Below, piece by piece: positions 1 through 7,832 of a stretch of DNA of 26,927 nt. The DNA is taken from the NCBI GenBank assembly GCA_028694075.1, contig JAQUUD010000010.1:1-26927 (forward strand), in the 5' to 3' direction. Source of the stretch: Clostridia bacterium. Its GTDB lineage: Bacteria > Bacillota > Clostridia > Christensenellales > UBA1242. A program made the position numbers and the translations under genes. Positions within the stretch are counted from its first letter, which is position 1. Every line of letters starts with the position of its first letter. The notes below the pieces were generated by a model. The model did no database searches. It was not told the origin of the DNA and worked only from the letters and a program-made list of their open reading frames with translations.

Positions 1-90
1 AAAAGTTTTTGTATAAAATTATAAAATTTTAGATTATTCCAACTATAATTATAAAGATTTTGAATATAATGTCAATTAATTAGCAAAATT

Positions 91-131
91 AGTGTCTTTT
101 TTTACAAAATAACGCTTATTTATTGTATAAT
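91..131 (+). promoter_or_regulatory. Possible promoter in AT-rich leader of the 17-mer repeat protein gene
   Basis: The first 316 bases contain no gene and are almost pure A/T. A TTTACA box at 101-106 and TATAAT at 126-131 form a possible sigma-A promoter, but the 19-base spacer is longer than ideal. The box sits in an 18-base stretch (91-108, AGTGTCTTTTTTTACAAA) that recurs with one change at 5277-5294, upstream of another gene. The pairing of these boxes with the gene at 317 is inference. Confidence 0.35.
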
Positions 132-316
132 ATATATACTAGTTTTGATTTTCAGATTAAAAATTGGATTTTTATATAAAAAATTTTATAATTTTTATAA
201 TTTAAACGATTTTTACTAAAATTTAACTAAAAAAAAACATAAATTAAAAAATTTCTTAATTTTACTTTTAAAATTTTTAAAATTGTGATAAAACTATATT
301 ATAAGTTGGAGGAATT

Positions 317-1150
317 ATGGGGTTGTTTGATTATTTTAAAGAAAAAGTTACAGAGCCGGTCCATCACGAAGATGAAGATAATATAAGTTTATCCGAAGGA
401 GCACATATTCTTGTTAACTGCAAAAATGTAAGTTTATCGGGTTCAGTTTGCGTGCTTGAAAGCACTGATACTGAGTATATTGAAGTAAGTGGCAGGGCAA
501 AAATTCAGGTTATGCACTCTGGAACAATAAAACTGCTTTGCAATAAAGCATCAATTGGTATGGTAAAAACGGGCGTCATAGAGAAAGCAACAGATGACGC
601 TGAAATTACAACGTTAAATTATTGTCAATTTGAATATGTTGCGGGCAGAACAAAAATTGGCACGTTTAATGACGGCTCTATAAAATTTATGGATAAAAAT
701 GCTTTTATATCAACATTCAATTCAGGACAAATTATGTTTATGCGAAATAATTCCAAAATCGGTACTTTAATAAACGGAAATATTGCAGGGCTGGAAAATA
801 ATGCTCAAATTGATACGATGATGAACGGGCAAATCGGTTATATGCTTAACAAGGCCAAAATTGGAACAATAAATGCCGGAGAGGTGAGAGATCTTTGCGA
901 CAATGCTTCCATAAAAACTTTAAATGAAGGTGAAGTTTTGCATATGATGGGCGGGTCAATGATATATCAACAAATTGGCGGTGCTGTTAAGAGCAGAAGC
1001 GGTCAGGCGATTTTGATTTATACCAAAGAAAAAAAGAAAGAAGAACTCAGTTTGTCAAATCAAATTGAAATGGATATCGATATCGCAAATGTTACAGTGA
1101 AAAAACCAAATAAAAAAGAATCTCGGAAAATTTTCGATAATTTGTCTTAA
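317..1150 (+). CDS. Protein of tandem 17-residue repeats (beta-solenoid-like), function unknown
   Basis: I do not recognise a named family. After an acidic N-terminal stretch, residues 61-230 divide cleanly into ten consecutive 17-residue units without gaps. The best units follow the pattern (A/S/T)-x-I-x-T-(h)-N-x-G-x-I-x-x-M-x-N-(N/K). Residues 22-60 may hold degenerate units. A strict short period with conserved Gly, Asn and alternating hydrophobic positions is typical of beta-solenoid (stacked-rung) folds; the fold is inferred, not shown. There is no signal peptide or membrane segment, so a cytoplasmic or assembly role is likely. The C-terminal tail (about 235-277) is Lys/Glu-rich. A good ribosome site (GGAGG, 6 bases before ATG) supports the start. 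The gene is monocistronic and converges with the lipoprotein gene at 1306. Confidence 0.8.
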   Translation: MGLFDYFKEKVTEPVHHEDEDNISLSEGAHILVNCKNVSLSGSVCVLESTDTEYIEVSGRAKIQVMHSGTIKLLCNKASIGMVKTGVIEKATDDAEITTLNYCQFEYVAGRTKIGTFNDGSIKFMDKNAFISTFNSGQIMFMRNNSKIGTLINGNIAGLENNAQIDTMMNGQIGYMLNKAKIGTINAGEVRDLCDNASIKTLNEGEVLHMMGGSMIYQQIGGAVKSRSGQAILIYTKEKKKEELSLSNQIEMDIDIANVTVKKPNKKESRKIFDNLS

Positions 1151-1305
1151 TTCATTTTGTTATGCTAAAAACTTAAGTTAAATTTTATTATTTGCACTCA
1201 AATGAGATTTTTGTCTAGAATAAGTTGAAGAATTGAAAACACACGACACATAAGTATGTTTACAAAAAGACATAATCATTAAAAATTAACCTAAGATATT
1301 TGAAC

Positions 1306-2232
1306 TTAATAATAAATTAAAGACAATGTTTTATCGATAAAAATATTGGCATCATAATTAACAAAATTTTCGATTTTATTTTTATATGTTAGGGATTTTG
1401 CATCAGTTGGTGCAATGGTTGTTAAATCCACATAATTCAATGCTTTTAAAAACAAATCTTTTTCAATTTGAAAATCATTATACGCAGTCAGCCAGTTTGC
1501 ATAAGCATTTACATTATAATCAGTATAACTTAATTTATTTTTCAAGATGCTTAATCCCACATAAAATGATGTTGTTTGCCCGTGAATTCCCTTAAATTCT
1601 GTAAAAGCATAAGAGATATATATATCGGTGAGTTCACTGAAAGAAAAAGCAACTGCCTTTGACGCATCAAGCGAAGTGAAAGAAGGCGAAACCTGAACGT
1701 TTCCATAAAGTTCTGAATATGCGTTTAAAAAATTTTTATTAAATTCATTCGCTTTCAAGATTAAAGAATAAAACGCTTTTTTATATACTTTTAGTTGCCC
1801 CGTTGCAATCACATTATCAAGCCCTATATTTTCAACTGAATTGAAGTAATAATTTTTGGCATTATTAAAAACAGTTACTTCATTTTTAAAATTTTGAATT
1901 ATTAAGTTTAGATTGTTGCTCCAACTTAATGCCATTCGAGAATTTAATGGAGTGATGCTAAAACTGCCTAAAAAATCTTCCGCAATGATGAAACAAGATG
2001 AAAGTATATTAGCATAAATATTTAATACATTATACTCCTGATTATAAGAGTAAATTTTATTTTGAATTTCAGTTGGATAATTTATTACGCCGTCAACAAT
2101 TTCTTGATATTCATCAGAATTTAAAAAGGCGTTTATACTTGTTTGAATGTTAAGCCACGGCTTGTTTGAATCCGAACAAGCCGGCAAAAAAAATGCAAGC
2201 ATTATTAATAACATTAAACTTAATTTTTTCAT
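1306..2232 (-). CDS. Predicted lipoprotein, unknown function
   Basis: The N-terminus is a classic lipoprotein signal: a short Lys-Lys start, a hydrophobic core, and a lipobox LPAC with the lipidated Cys at about residue 19. The mature protein should therefore be anchored to the outer face of the cell membrane. The remaining ~290 residues are rich in Asn, Tyr, Phe and Leu and look mainly helical; no catalytic motif is visible. A ribosome site (AAGGAA) precedes the ATG. The gene lies 70 bases downstream of the membrane protein gene at 2303-3100 on the same strand, so the two are probably co-transcribed. The two proteins have similar size, composition and helix layout and may be distant paralogues; this is inference. 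Confidence 0.75.
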   Translation of the reverse strand: MKKLSLMLLIMLAFFLPACSDSNKPWLNIQTSINAFLNSDEYQEIVDGVINYPTEIQNKIYSYNQEYNVLNIYANILSSCFIIAEDFLGSFSITPLNSRMALSWSNNLNLIIQNFKNEVTVFNNAKNYYFNSVENIGLDNVIATGQLKVYKKAFYSLILKANEFNKNFLNAYSELYGNVQVSPSFTSLDASKAVAFSFSELTDIYISYAFTEFKGIHGQTTSFYVGLSILKNKLSYTDYNVNAYANWLTAYNDFQIEKDLFLKALNYVDLTTIAPTDAKSLTYKNKIENFVNYDANIFIDKTLSLIYY

Positions 2233-2302
2233 TTTTTCCTTATTTTTTATTTCTTTTCACTTTTTAGATTTTTTGAATTATATTTTTAATTTAATTTAAA
2301 AA

Positions 2303-3100
2303 TTAACATATTTGATTTAAGGTTTGATTTACACCGGCAACTGTATATAACTGAGAATAATAATTCGTATAAAAATGCTGGTCAAGCATAATCGAGGCAT
2401 AATAATTAAGCGTGTTGACATCGGAATAATAGTTATTAATATTCGACTTTTCCATAATGCGTTGAATCGCTAAATTTATCCCTGTATTGGCGGTAATTAC
2501 AAGTTCATTGTTTTCAATCCCTCGAAGAGAACAGTGTTCAATAATGCTTGCGGTTGACATATAAAAGTTAGAAAAATTTTGCACAAAAATTTGCAATTTG
2601 TTTAAGAATGGATTGACATATTCATTTATTATTGTCGGATTTGGAGCAGGAGTTCTAAAAATCTCACTCATTGAACTTGTGATATGATTTGCCAATTCGG
2701 CTTTATAATTTATATAATTCTGCAATTTTTCATTTTGCCCTGCAATCAAATTATTGTATTCGGACTTTGCATTAACTCCAATAAGCGCATTCAAACAAAT
2801 CGCATTTGAATCATTTAGAATTGAAATCAAAGTTATATAACAATCTAATTTTGTTTCATTTGTTTGATTAGTGCCTTGTATTAAATCTGAGATAATAGTC
2901 AAATATTCATCTAAATTTTTTCTGTTTATGTTTTCTTCATCGTAAACGCTTTGCGCTAATGCAACATTATTAAACGCTTTTTCATAATCATATCGTGGTA
3001 AAAAAATAAATAGCGAAACTGCTGTTATAACGCCAAGCATAAAAAATATAATAATATAACTTCCTAAATTCATATGCATTTTGTTTTCACGATGCTTCAT
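2303..3100 (-). CDS. Single-pass membrane-anchored protein, unknown function
   Basis: A short basic N-terminus (with KHRENK) is followed by one strong hydrophobic segment at about residues 13-34. The remaining ~230 residues probably lie outside the cell. The outer part is helical and Asn/Tyr-rich with several Cys residues, and no enzymatic motif is visible. AAAGGAA precedes the ATG at a usable distance. The gene is first of a two-gene unit with the lipoprotein gene at 1306-2232. The pairing of a membrane-anchored and a lipid-anchored extracellular protein suggests a shared envelope job, possibly a complex. A near-600-base repeat-containing non-coding region lies upstream. Confidence 0.7.
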   Translation of the reverse strand: MKHRENKMHMNLGSYIIIFFMLGVITAVSLFIFLPRYDYEKAFNNVALAQSVYDEENINRKNLDEYLTIISDLIQGTNQTNETKLDCYITLISILNDSNAICLNALIGVNAKSEYNNLIAGQNEKLQNYINYKAELANHITSSMSEIFRTPAPNPTIINEYVNPFLNKLQIFVQNFSNFYMSTASIIEHCSLRGIENNELVITANTGINLAIQRIMEKSNINNYYSDVNTLNYYASIMLDQHFYTNYYSQLYTVAGVNQTLNQIC

Positions 3101-3389
3101 ATTTTTCCTTTATTTTGTTTGAGATATTGCTTATTTTCACTTAACTGAACTTCGAAAATTTTTCATTTTCCAAAGATGCTTATATTTATATAATAACATA
3201 AATACCTAAAAAAATAAATACCCCATATTTTCACAAATTTAATCATTTCTTAAAATTTAAAGCTTTTGCTAAGAGATATTAAAATTTTTTATTTAACTTA
3301 ATCGATATGCAAAGTTATATGATATACTGGATTATTATACAAATCGGATAAATTTTAATGTTTACAATTTTTAGTAAATGTGATAATAT

Positions 3390-3480
3390 AAACTATATGC
3401 TTTTAATTTTAATCAAATTAAAATTTAAATTATCCTAACGGATAATTGCGAAAAATAAATTTTTCGCTGGCATATAGTTT
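3390..3480. repeat. Branched palindrome element A (outer stem plus three hairpins)
   Basis: A perfect 11-base outer stem (AAACTATATGC at 3390-3400 with GCATATAGTTT at 3470-3480) encloses three hairpins. Hairpin 1 has arms 3401-3413 and 3417-3429 with one mismatch. Hairpin 2 is TTATCC (3430-3435) with GGATAA (3440-3445). Hairpin 3 is GCGAAAAAT (3448-3456) with ATTTTTCGC (3459-3467). The result is a four-way-junction fold. The interior (3401-3474) is repeated at 3556-3629 with two differences. There is no coding potential. Confidence 0.8.
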
Positions 3481-3551
3481 GAATTCGTCGTCGCCTCGGT
3501 AATATAAATGCAAGCATTTCTGCTACCCTCGGCTTCCTAGAATATAAACTT
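3479..3551. repeat. Linker repeat R0 (diverged copy of the 71-base R unit)
   Basis: This stretch begins TTGAATTCGTCGTCGC and ends near CCTAGAATATAAACTT, matching the two identical 71-base R units at 8609-8679 and 8751-8821 with scattered changes. Its centre holds an imperfect hairpin (around GGTA 3499 to TACC 3527). It joins branched element A to element B, as the R units do in the 8.5 kb block. Confidence 0.75.
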
Positions 3552-3700
3552 TGTCTTTAAATTTTAATCAAATTAAAATTTAAATTATCCTAACGGATAA
3601 TTGCGAAAAATAAATTTTTCGCCGGCATACAGCTTGAATTATCATCAGTTGTTAGAAAATGTGGCTTCGCCCCGCTTTCTTCCAACTTCCGATAATATAA
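3546..3700. repeat. Branched palindrome element B with decayed outer stem and tail
   Basis: Positions 3556-3629 repeat the interior of element A (72 of 74 bases identical), and hairpin 1 is now a perfect 13-base stem. The outer stem (AAACTTTGTC at 3546 against GCATACAGCTT at 3625-3635) pairs poorly. The tail to about 3700 holds a further imperfect hairpin around GTGGCTTCGCCCCGC. Together with A and R0 this fills the non-coding interval 3101-3846; the remainder is AT-rich with no gene seen. Confidence 0.65.
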
Positions 3701-3846
3701 AATATAACTAAAATAATTATACACTTAAATGTGCTATATAAAAAATACCAAAAATAATAATTAAATTTTTAATTTTTTGCATTATAATATATAAATTAAC
3801 AAAACTACAATTTAAGACGATTTAATTCATAAGAAAAGGAGAAAAA

Positions 3847-5265
3847 ATGAACAAGAGTGGCGACGAAAGCCCAGCAATAGTAAAGCCTGAACAAAAAAAT
3901 TTGAAACCAGAAAATTACGGCAATGAACGAGTTAGAGAATATATCGAATTGCAAGCAAACAGCAAAGATGAAATGAAAAAACCAACTCAAGAAATTGTAA
4001 ACGGCAAATGCAATGAAGCCAGTGGTCGAGCAAATTATGAAAAGGATAAACAAAATACTGACTGTGAAAAAGAAAGAATTAAGGAATTTGATGGCAATAA
4101 CTTTGATATAAAAAAACTTGATACAAATTTGGAAACTGCCCAAACACCAGTTTACAAAAACTGTTTACTTGGAAAAATCGATAAAAACAAATATCAAATT
4201 TCTAATGACATAGCAAAAGAATTAATAATCCTTGAAAAAATTGTAACAAGTAAAGATGATAATGAATATAAAGCATATGCGCTTTGTGGAACTGTACAAT
4301 TTGACTTTATTATTTCAGTTAAAGATATTATTCAAGAAGGTAAACCACTAATTAAGGTTGCATATTTAAAACTTGTCGAAAGTTTTAGAAAAGGACCTCA
4401 ATCAAAAAAAATCTACATTTCAACAATAGTTGCAAAATTTCAAGATATTTTCACCAATGATTATTTATTTAAAGTTAAAAAAGCGTTTCATTTACATTCA
4501 AAAAATGAAGATGCAGGAAAAGTTTTTTATAATAATGAAAGTATTGCCCCATTTACTTTATCTGCTTATTATCGATTCTCTGTGCTTGAAACATATTCAA
4601 CCGATAAAAAAGACTCTGAATTAAAACACATTCAGGCACTGCTTAAAATTTTGCATTCTTCCGCCAAAGGCAGAGATATTGCAGAAAAATTTGAAAAACA
4701 AACAAAATTCAAGACTCAATCCGCAGGTAAAAAATTTGTTTATGCCGAGCTTATTGCAAAATTATATAAATTAATTGACTCTGCCATAGCAGAAAACGGT
4801 CTTGATGCTCCGACAGCGAGTCAAATTAACGAAGCCCGCAAAAAATTCAGTGCAGAAAATAAAAAAGGGCCTGCTTCCGCTTTGCCTTCTGCCCCAACTG
4901 TTAGTAAACCAGCCAGCAAAGCGCCTGCACAAGCAAGCAAAGGCGATGGCGCTAAAAGCGGTGGCGGTGATAACAAGCCTAAAAAAGATGATGGAAAAGA
5001 CAAGAAAGATGATAATAAGAATGACAAAAAACCAATAATTGATGTAACGGATTTTTTAATTAATAACAACAAGGACGAATCACAGCAAAACAAAACTAAT
5101 GAAAATGGAAAAAATGAAAATATGCCTGACAATAGATCCAATTCCGTTTCGGGGCTAATAAATCTTATGGGCAATAAATCAGACGCAATGTCCCCAATAT
5201 ATCAAAAACGTTTAGAACAAACACAAATTTCAGGAAAACAGCAAAACCAAGAACTTAGCAGATAA
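3847..5265 (+). CDS. Unrecognised protein with disordered C-terminus; first gene of orphan operon
   Basis: This is a 472-residue protein of no family I can name. Residues 1-~95 are charged and probably disordered. Residues ~100-345 look like a folded, mixed alpha/beta domain (YKNCLLGKID..., then an amphipathic helical part). Residues ~345-472 are a low-complexity tail rich in Ala/Pro/Ser, then Lys/Asp/Gly/Asn, ending in a short segment DVTDFLINNN and a Gln/Asn-rich end. There is no signal peptide or membrane helix. AAGGAG sits 6 bases before the ATG. A TATAAT-like box at 3783-3788 may be its -10, but I see no convincing -35. The genes at 5337 and 6069 follow on the same strand, and a terminator closes the set. 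The long disordered tail suggests a scaffold or interaction role, which is inference only. Confidence 0.7.
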   Translation: MNKSGDESPAIVKPEQKNLKPENYGNERVREYIELQANSKDEMKKPTQEIVNGKCNEASGRANYEKDKQNTDCEKERIKEFDGNNFDIKKLDTNLETAQTPVYKNCLLGKIDKNKYQISNDIAKELIILEKIVTSKDDNEYKAYALCGTVQFDFIISVKDIIQEGKPLIKVAYLKLVESFRKGPQSKKIYISTIVAKFQDIFTNDYLFKVKKAFHLHSKNEDAGKVFYNNESIAPFTLSAYYRFSVLETYSTDKKDSELKHIQALLKILHSSAKGRDIAEKFEKQTKFKTQSAGKKFVYAELIAKLYKLIDSAIAENGLDAPTASQINEARKKFSAENKKGPASALPSAPTVSKPASKAPAQASKGDGAKSGGGDNKPKKDDGKDKKDDNKNDKKPIIDVTDFLINNNKDESQQNKTNENGKNENMPDNRSNSVSGLINLMGNKSDAMSPIYQKRLEQTQISGKQQNQELSR

Positions 5266-5286
5266 AACTCCCAGTAAGTGTCTTTG

Positions 5287-5315
5287 TTTACAAATTATTA
5301 TTTTTGTGATAATAT
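5287..5315 (+). promoter_or_regulatory. Promoter inside the orphan operon
   Basis: TTTACA (5287-5292), a 17-base spacer, then TAATAT (5310-5315), about 20 bases before the next start codon. The -35 lies in the 18-base AGTGTCTTTGTTTACAAA stretch at 5277-5294, which is nearly identical to 91-108. The second and third genes may therefore also be expressed without the first. Confidence 0.5.
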
Positions 5316-5336
5316 TATTTAAATTATTTAGGAGAA

Positions 5337-5996
5337 ATGATGTCATTATTTAAAAAGGTGTTTAATTTTATAAGGCAACCCGAGCCAGGTCCTTCATTGA
5401 TTACTATAGATTTCCCCGCTCCTGATTGGAAAGGAATAGATTGGATAGATGCCAATCGCCCAAAGCAACTTAAAACTCTTGTTGATGAAAATTGGACAGA
5501 ATTAATTGCTCTTGTTGATTTCATTGGCGGTCATATTGTAAAAAATCACGGCTTGGCTGAAAGCGTGCATTTGGACTATCAAAAAAAATGTAAAGAAACT
5601 TTATTAAATAAAGGTTTTGTTACCGATGTTAGAAAGTTTGAACTTTTAGAAGAAATTGTCAAAACTATTGAAAGTTTAGATTTTGATAAATATCCTCAAA
5701 CAGTTAAGAATTTACAAGCCTTAGTTGAATATATATCAGCTCCTAATGGCAAGGGGCTTTTCCTTTGTCAACGAGGTGTTTGGTTAAGAGAACGACCAAA
5801 TGTTGAAGGCGCTGTGGTTACAATATTACGAGAAAGAGATAATCCGAATTTTGTGTTTGATGAGAACAACCAGTTCATAAAAGATTGGGGTTCTAATTAT
5901 CAAAGGCTTTATAATAAATGGACTGATTGGCAATCAAAATTGCATAAAGCTGCCGCAGAGGAAGAAAGAAACAAAACACAATTTGAACGTCGTTAG
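5337..5996 (+). CDS. Unrecognised 219-residue protein; second gene of orphan operon
   Basis: I cannot assign a family. The N-terminal ~45 residues are aromatic/Pro-rich (PAPDWKGIDWIDANRPKQLK); the middle is amphipathic helix; residues ~140-190 contain a Trp/Arg-rich patch (LCQRGVWLRERPNVEGAVV) and a NPNFVFDENNQF segment; the end is a charged helix (AAAEEERNKTQ). No signal peptide or membrane helix is seen. Two ATGs are adjacent (5337 and 5340). GGAG at 5331-5334 is only 2 bases from the first and 5 from the second, so translation probably begins at 5340. The stop is 72 bases before the next gene. Confidence 0.7.
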   Translation: MMSLFKKVFNFIRQPEPGPSLITIDFPAPDWKGIDWIDANRPKQLKTLVDENWTELIALVDFIGGHIVKNHGLAESVHLDYQKKCKETLLNKGFVTDVRKFELLEEIVKTIESLDFDKYPQTVKNLQALVEYISAPNGKGLFLCQRGVWLRERPNVEGAVVTILRERDNPNFVFDENNQFIKDWGSNYQRLYNKWTDWQSKLHKAAAEEERNKTQFERR

Positions 5997-6068
5997 AGAA
6001 AATTATGTTGATATATTAGTATTATAATTTATTTCATATGAAAACAATCATTTATTAAAGGAGAAAAA

Positions 6069-6572
6069 ATGTCCTTAGCACAAGATTTTAAAAAATATGA
6101 TAACAGACCGGTAATAAAACTTCCTGAAAATCTCTCAGATGAGGATATAAAGGCTGCTTACTCAGATTGTATATATCTTACACAATATCTTTCTTGGATT
6201 TTAAGTGGCAACACACCCCTGCCACAATTTGGAACATATTTTGCAAGCAGAAATGAGTTTTTAGAGCCAAATGTGGTTTTTACTAAAAATATTTTTTCAT
6301 ATTTAAAAAGATTTAATCCGCAAGCACCCGAAAACAAAGAAATAACTCATAATCTTACTGAAATAAATGATTTTTTTCAAACTGGGAAAAATATGGAAAT
6401 ATTTAAAATTTTGCCAAGAAAATTTAATCTTCGAATAAATATAGAATCGGCTTTGGCTCAGGCAATCACACAGCCACAAATAAGATTTGACAAAACAAAT
6501 GAATATCGAAGAGTTTGGACTCAAGTTTTACAAGAATGTTTTCCAAGTCAAAATGATGAACGCTCCCGCTAA
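6069..6572 (+). CDS. Unrecognised 167-residue protein; third gene of orphan operon
   Basis: No known family is recognised. The protein appears helical and soluble, with Pro-rich turns (TPLPQFGTYF, NPQAPENKE) and a conserved-looking Trp (QYLSWILSGN, EYRRVWTQV). AAAGGAG sits 6 bases before ATG. The stop codon abuts a strong intrinsic terminator, marking the end of the unit that starts at 3847. Base composition resembles its operon partners. Confidence 0.7.
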   Translation: MSLAQDFKKYDNRPVIKLPENLSDEDIKAAYSDCIYLTQYLSWILSGNTPLPQFGTYFASRNEFLEPNVVFTKNIFSYLKRFNPQAPENKEITHNLTEINDFFQTGKNMEIFKILPRKFNLRINIESALAQAITQPQIRFDKTNEYRRVWTQVLQECFPSQNDERSR

Positions 6573-6615
6573 AAAAAGTTGTAATTAATTTTAAAAATTA
6601 ATTACAACTTTTTTT
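6571..6615 (+). terminator. Strong intrinsic terminator of the three-gene operon
   Basis: A long near-perfect stem (AAAAAAAGTTGTAATTAA... against its complement, centre near 6593) is followed by a T run. It is essentially symmetrical, so it could work in both directions. The 165 bases that follow, up to 6782, hold nothing I can identify. Confidence 0.85.
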
Positions 6616-6782
6616 ATCACTTTTGTTTTGTTATTTTTTTAGAGTGAGAACTATCCAGTTTTAGTTTCTGCTGGATTTGTTGGCAGAGCAAATTGAATTA
6701 TTACCTATAACATTATTTTAATAACCATAAAAGAAAATATATCCCTACGTGGAACAACATATTAAAAAGTTATATTAAAATT

Positions 6783-6986
6783 TTAAAAAAATCTTGAACA
6801 GCCACATTGATTGCAAGGATTGCAAGGATTTGGCGGACACCCACACGGATTGCAACATTGATTTTGTGCCGACAAAGCAAGCAATAATAATAATAAGAAA
6901 TTGGTGTTTGTTGCAAGTTCAGTTCCGGTGCTTTGTGCAAAAATCGAAATTAATAAAACTAAGACAATATCCTGCGAAAAATTCAT
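6783..6986 (-). CDS. Small hydrophobic protein with Cys/Pro/Asn-rich tail
   Basis: A 67-residue protein. It has two hydrophobic stretches (about 5-17 and 28-40, the second a run of Leu), followed by a C-terminal ~25 residues dense in Cys, Pro and Asn (repeats like NPC and CGC, nine Cys in all). The tail could bind metal or cross-link by disulfides. Small Cys-rich hydrophobic proteins are common in spore coats, but no homology is visible to prove that here. A near-perfect ribosome site (GGGAGGG, 5 bases upstream of ATG) strongly supports translation. A Spo0A-like box lies about 100 bases upstream. An alternative is a short membrane peptide with a metal-binding tail. Confidence 0.65.
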   Translation of the reverse strand: MNFSQDIVLVLLISIFAQSTGTELATNTNFLLLLLLALSAQNQCCNPCGCPPNPCNPCNQCGCSRFF

Positions 6987-7353
6987 AATCCCTCCCTTTT
7001 ATAAAAACACATATTTTAAAATGCATTTTAATTAAACCGCAAATATTTGATTATATCTTTTGTTTTTCAATAATAAATTTAAATTTTCGACATTGACAAT
7101 TTGATTTTTTCTATGTACATTTTTTGTATATGCAAGAAACTGCATTTTTGTTAAAAATTAAGTTAAAATCACTTATGAAATTAGGATAAATCAATTGATT
7201 AATCATTAAAAAAATTAGTTGTAAAAATTTTTACATTATAAATATAAATAAATATTATTTTGATACAAAATTTTTAAATAAGAAATTAACGATAAAATTT
7301 AATCAATAAAAAATTTTAATGATTTTCAAAATTAAAACAAAGGAGGTTAAATT
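6987..7353. promoter_or_regulatory. Divergent intergenic region with a Spo0A-box-like site
   Basis: This AT-rich interval separates the Cys-rich gene (minus) from the ArsR-type gene (plus). On the minus strand, TGTCGAAA at 7092-7085 matches the core of the Spo0A box known from Bacillus and Clostridium. One short match in such AT-rich DNA may be chance. No convincing -35/-10 pair was found. AAAGGAGGT at about 7340 is the ribosome site of the plus-strand gene. Confidence 0.3.
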
Positions 7354-7686
7354 ATGAATAATTTTTTAATTTTAACAGAACGGAACAAAAAAGAAATTTT
7401 GGATTATATGCCAAATAAAAACACCATTTTAAAAATGGCATGCTTTTTTCAAAACTTCTCAGACTATACTCGTCTAAAAATATTGACCTGTCTTTGTATG
7501 TCTGAAATGTGCGTTAATGATATTTCCATTCTATTAAATCTTAATCAAACAACGGTTAGCCATCAACTTCAGATTTTAAGAAGCGAAAAAATTGTTAAAT
7601 ATCGCAGAGAAGGCAAAATTATTATTTATTCGCTTGAAAATAAATCAGTTAATGATTTGATGCTTTCGGCTGTTAATAATTTTTAA
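7354..7686 (+). CDS. ArsR/SmtB-family transcriptional regulator
   Basis: A winged helix-turn-helix of typical ArsR length (110 residues). Residues ~37-47 carry the family's DxTRLxIL signature (DYTRLKILTCL). Residues ~60-85 form the DNA-reading helix (NLNQTTVSHQLQILR), followed by the wing (KYRREGKIIIYSL). In the metal-sensing alpha-3 helix position the sequence is CLCMSEMCVND. Two Cys flank the usual ELCVCD site, but the second Cys of that motif is replaced by Asn, so metal sensing is uncertain. AGGAGG precedes the ATG. No transporter or metal gene is adjacent; the divergent partner is the small Cys-rich gene, which could be a target. Confidence 0.85.
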   Translation: MNNFLILTERNKKEILDYMPNKNTILKMACFFQNFSDYTRLKILTCLCMSEMCVNDISILLNLNQTTVSHQLQILRSEKIVKYRREGKIIIYSLENKSVNDLMLSAVNNF

Positions 7687-7832
7687 TTATTTCTTTATTA
7701 TTTATTTAATTTTTTATTGTTTATTAAATTTATTACAATTTATTTTGTTTTTTAATATTTTTTTTTAATTTTAGTTAATTTATTGGCAATTTTTTTTATT
7801 TATTGTTAATTTTTTATTGTTTAATTAAAAAT
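7687..7832. other. T-rich low-complexity intergenic tract
   Basis: Between the convergent ArsR-type and sigH genes the plus strand is nearly all T and A in short TTTATT/TTAATTTT units. There is no strong GC stem. A similar tract lies 3' of sigE (23.5-23.7 kb). Confidence 0.5.

Noticed and set aside
3390..3700. CRISPR array
   Set aside because: Repeats are few, of differing sizes and internally palindromic; there are no evenly sized unique spacers and no cas genes.
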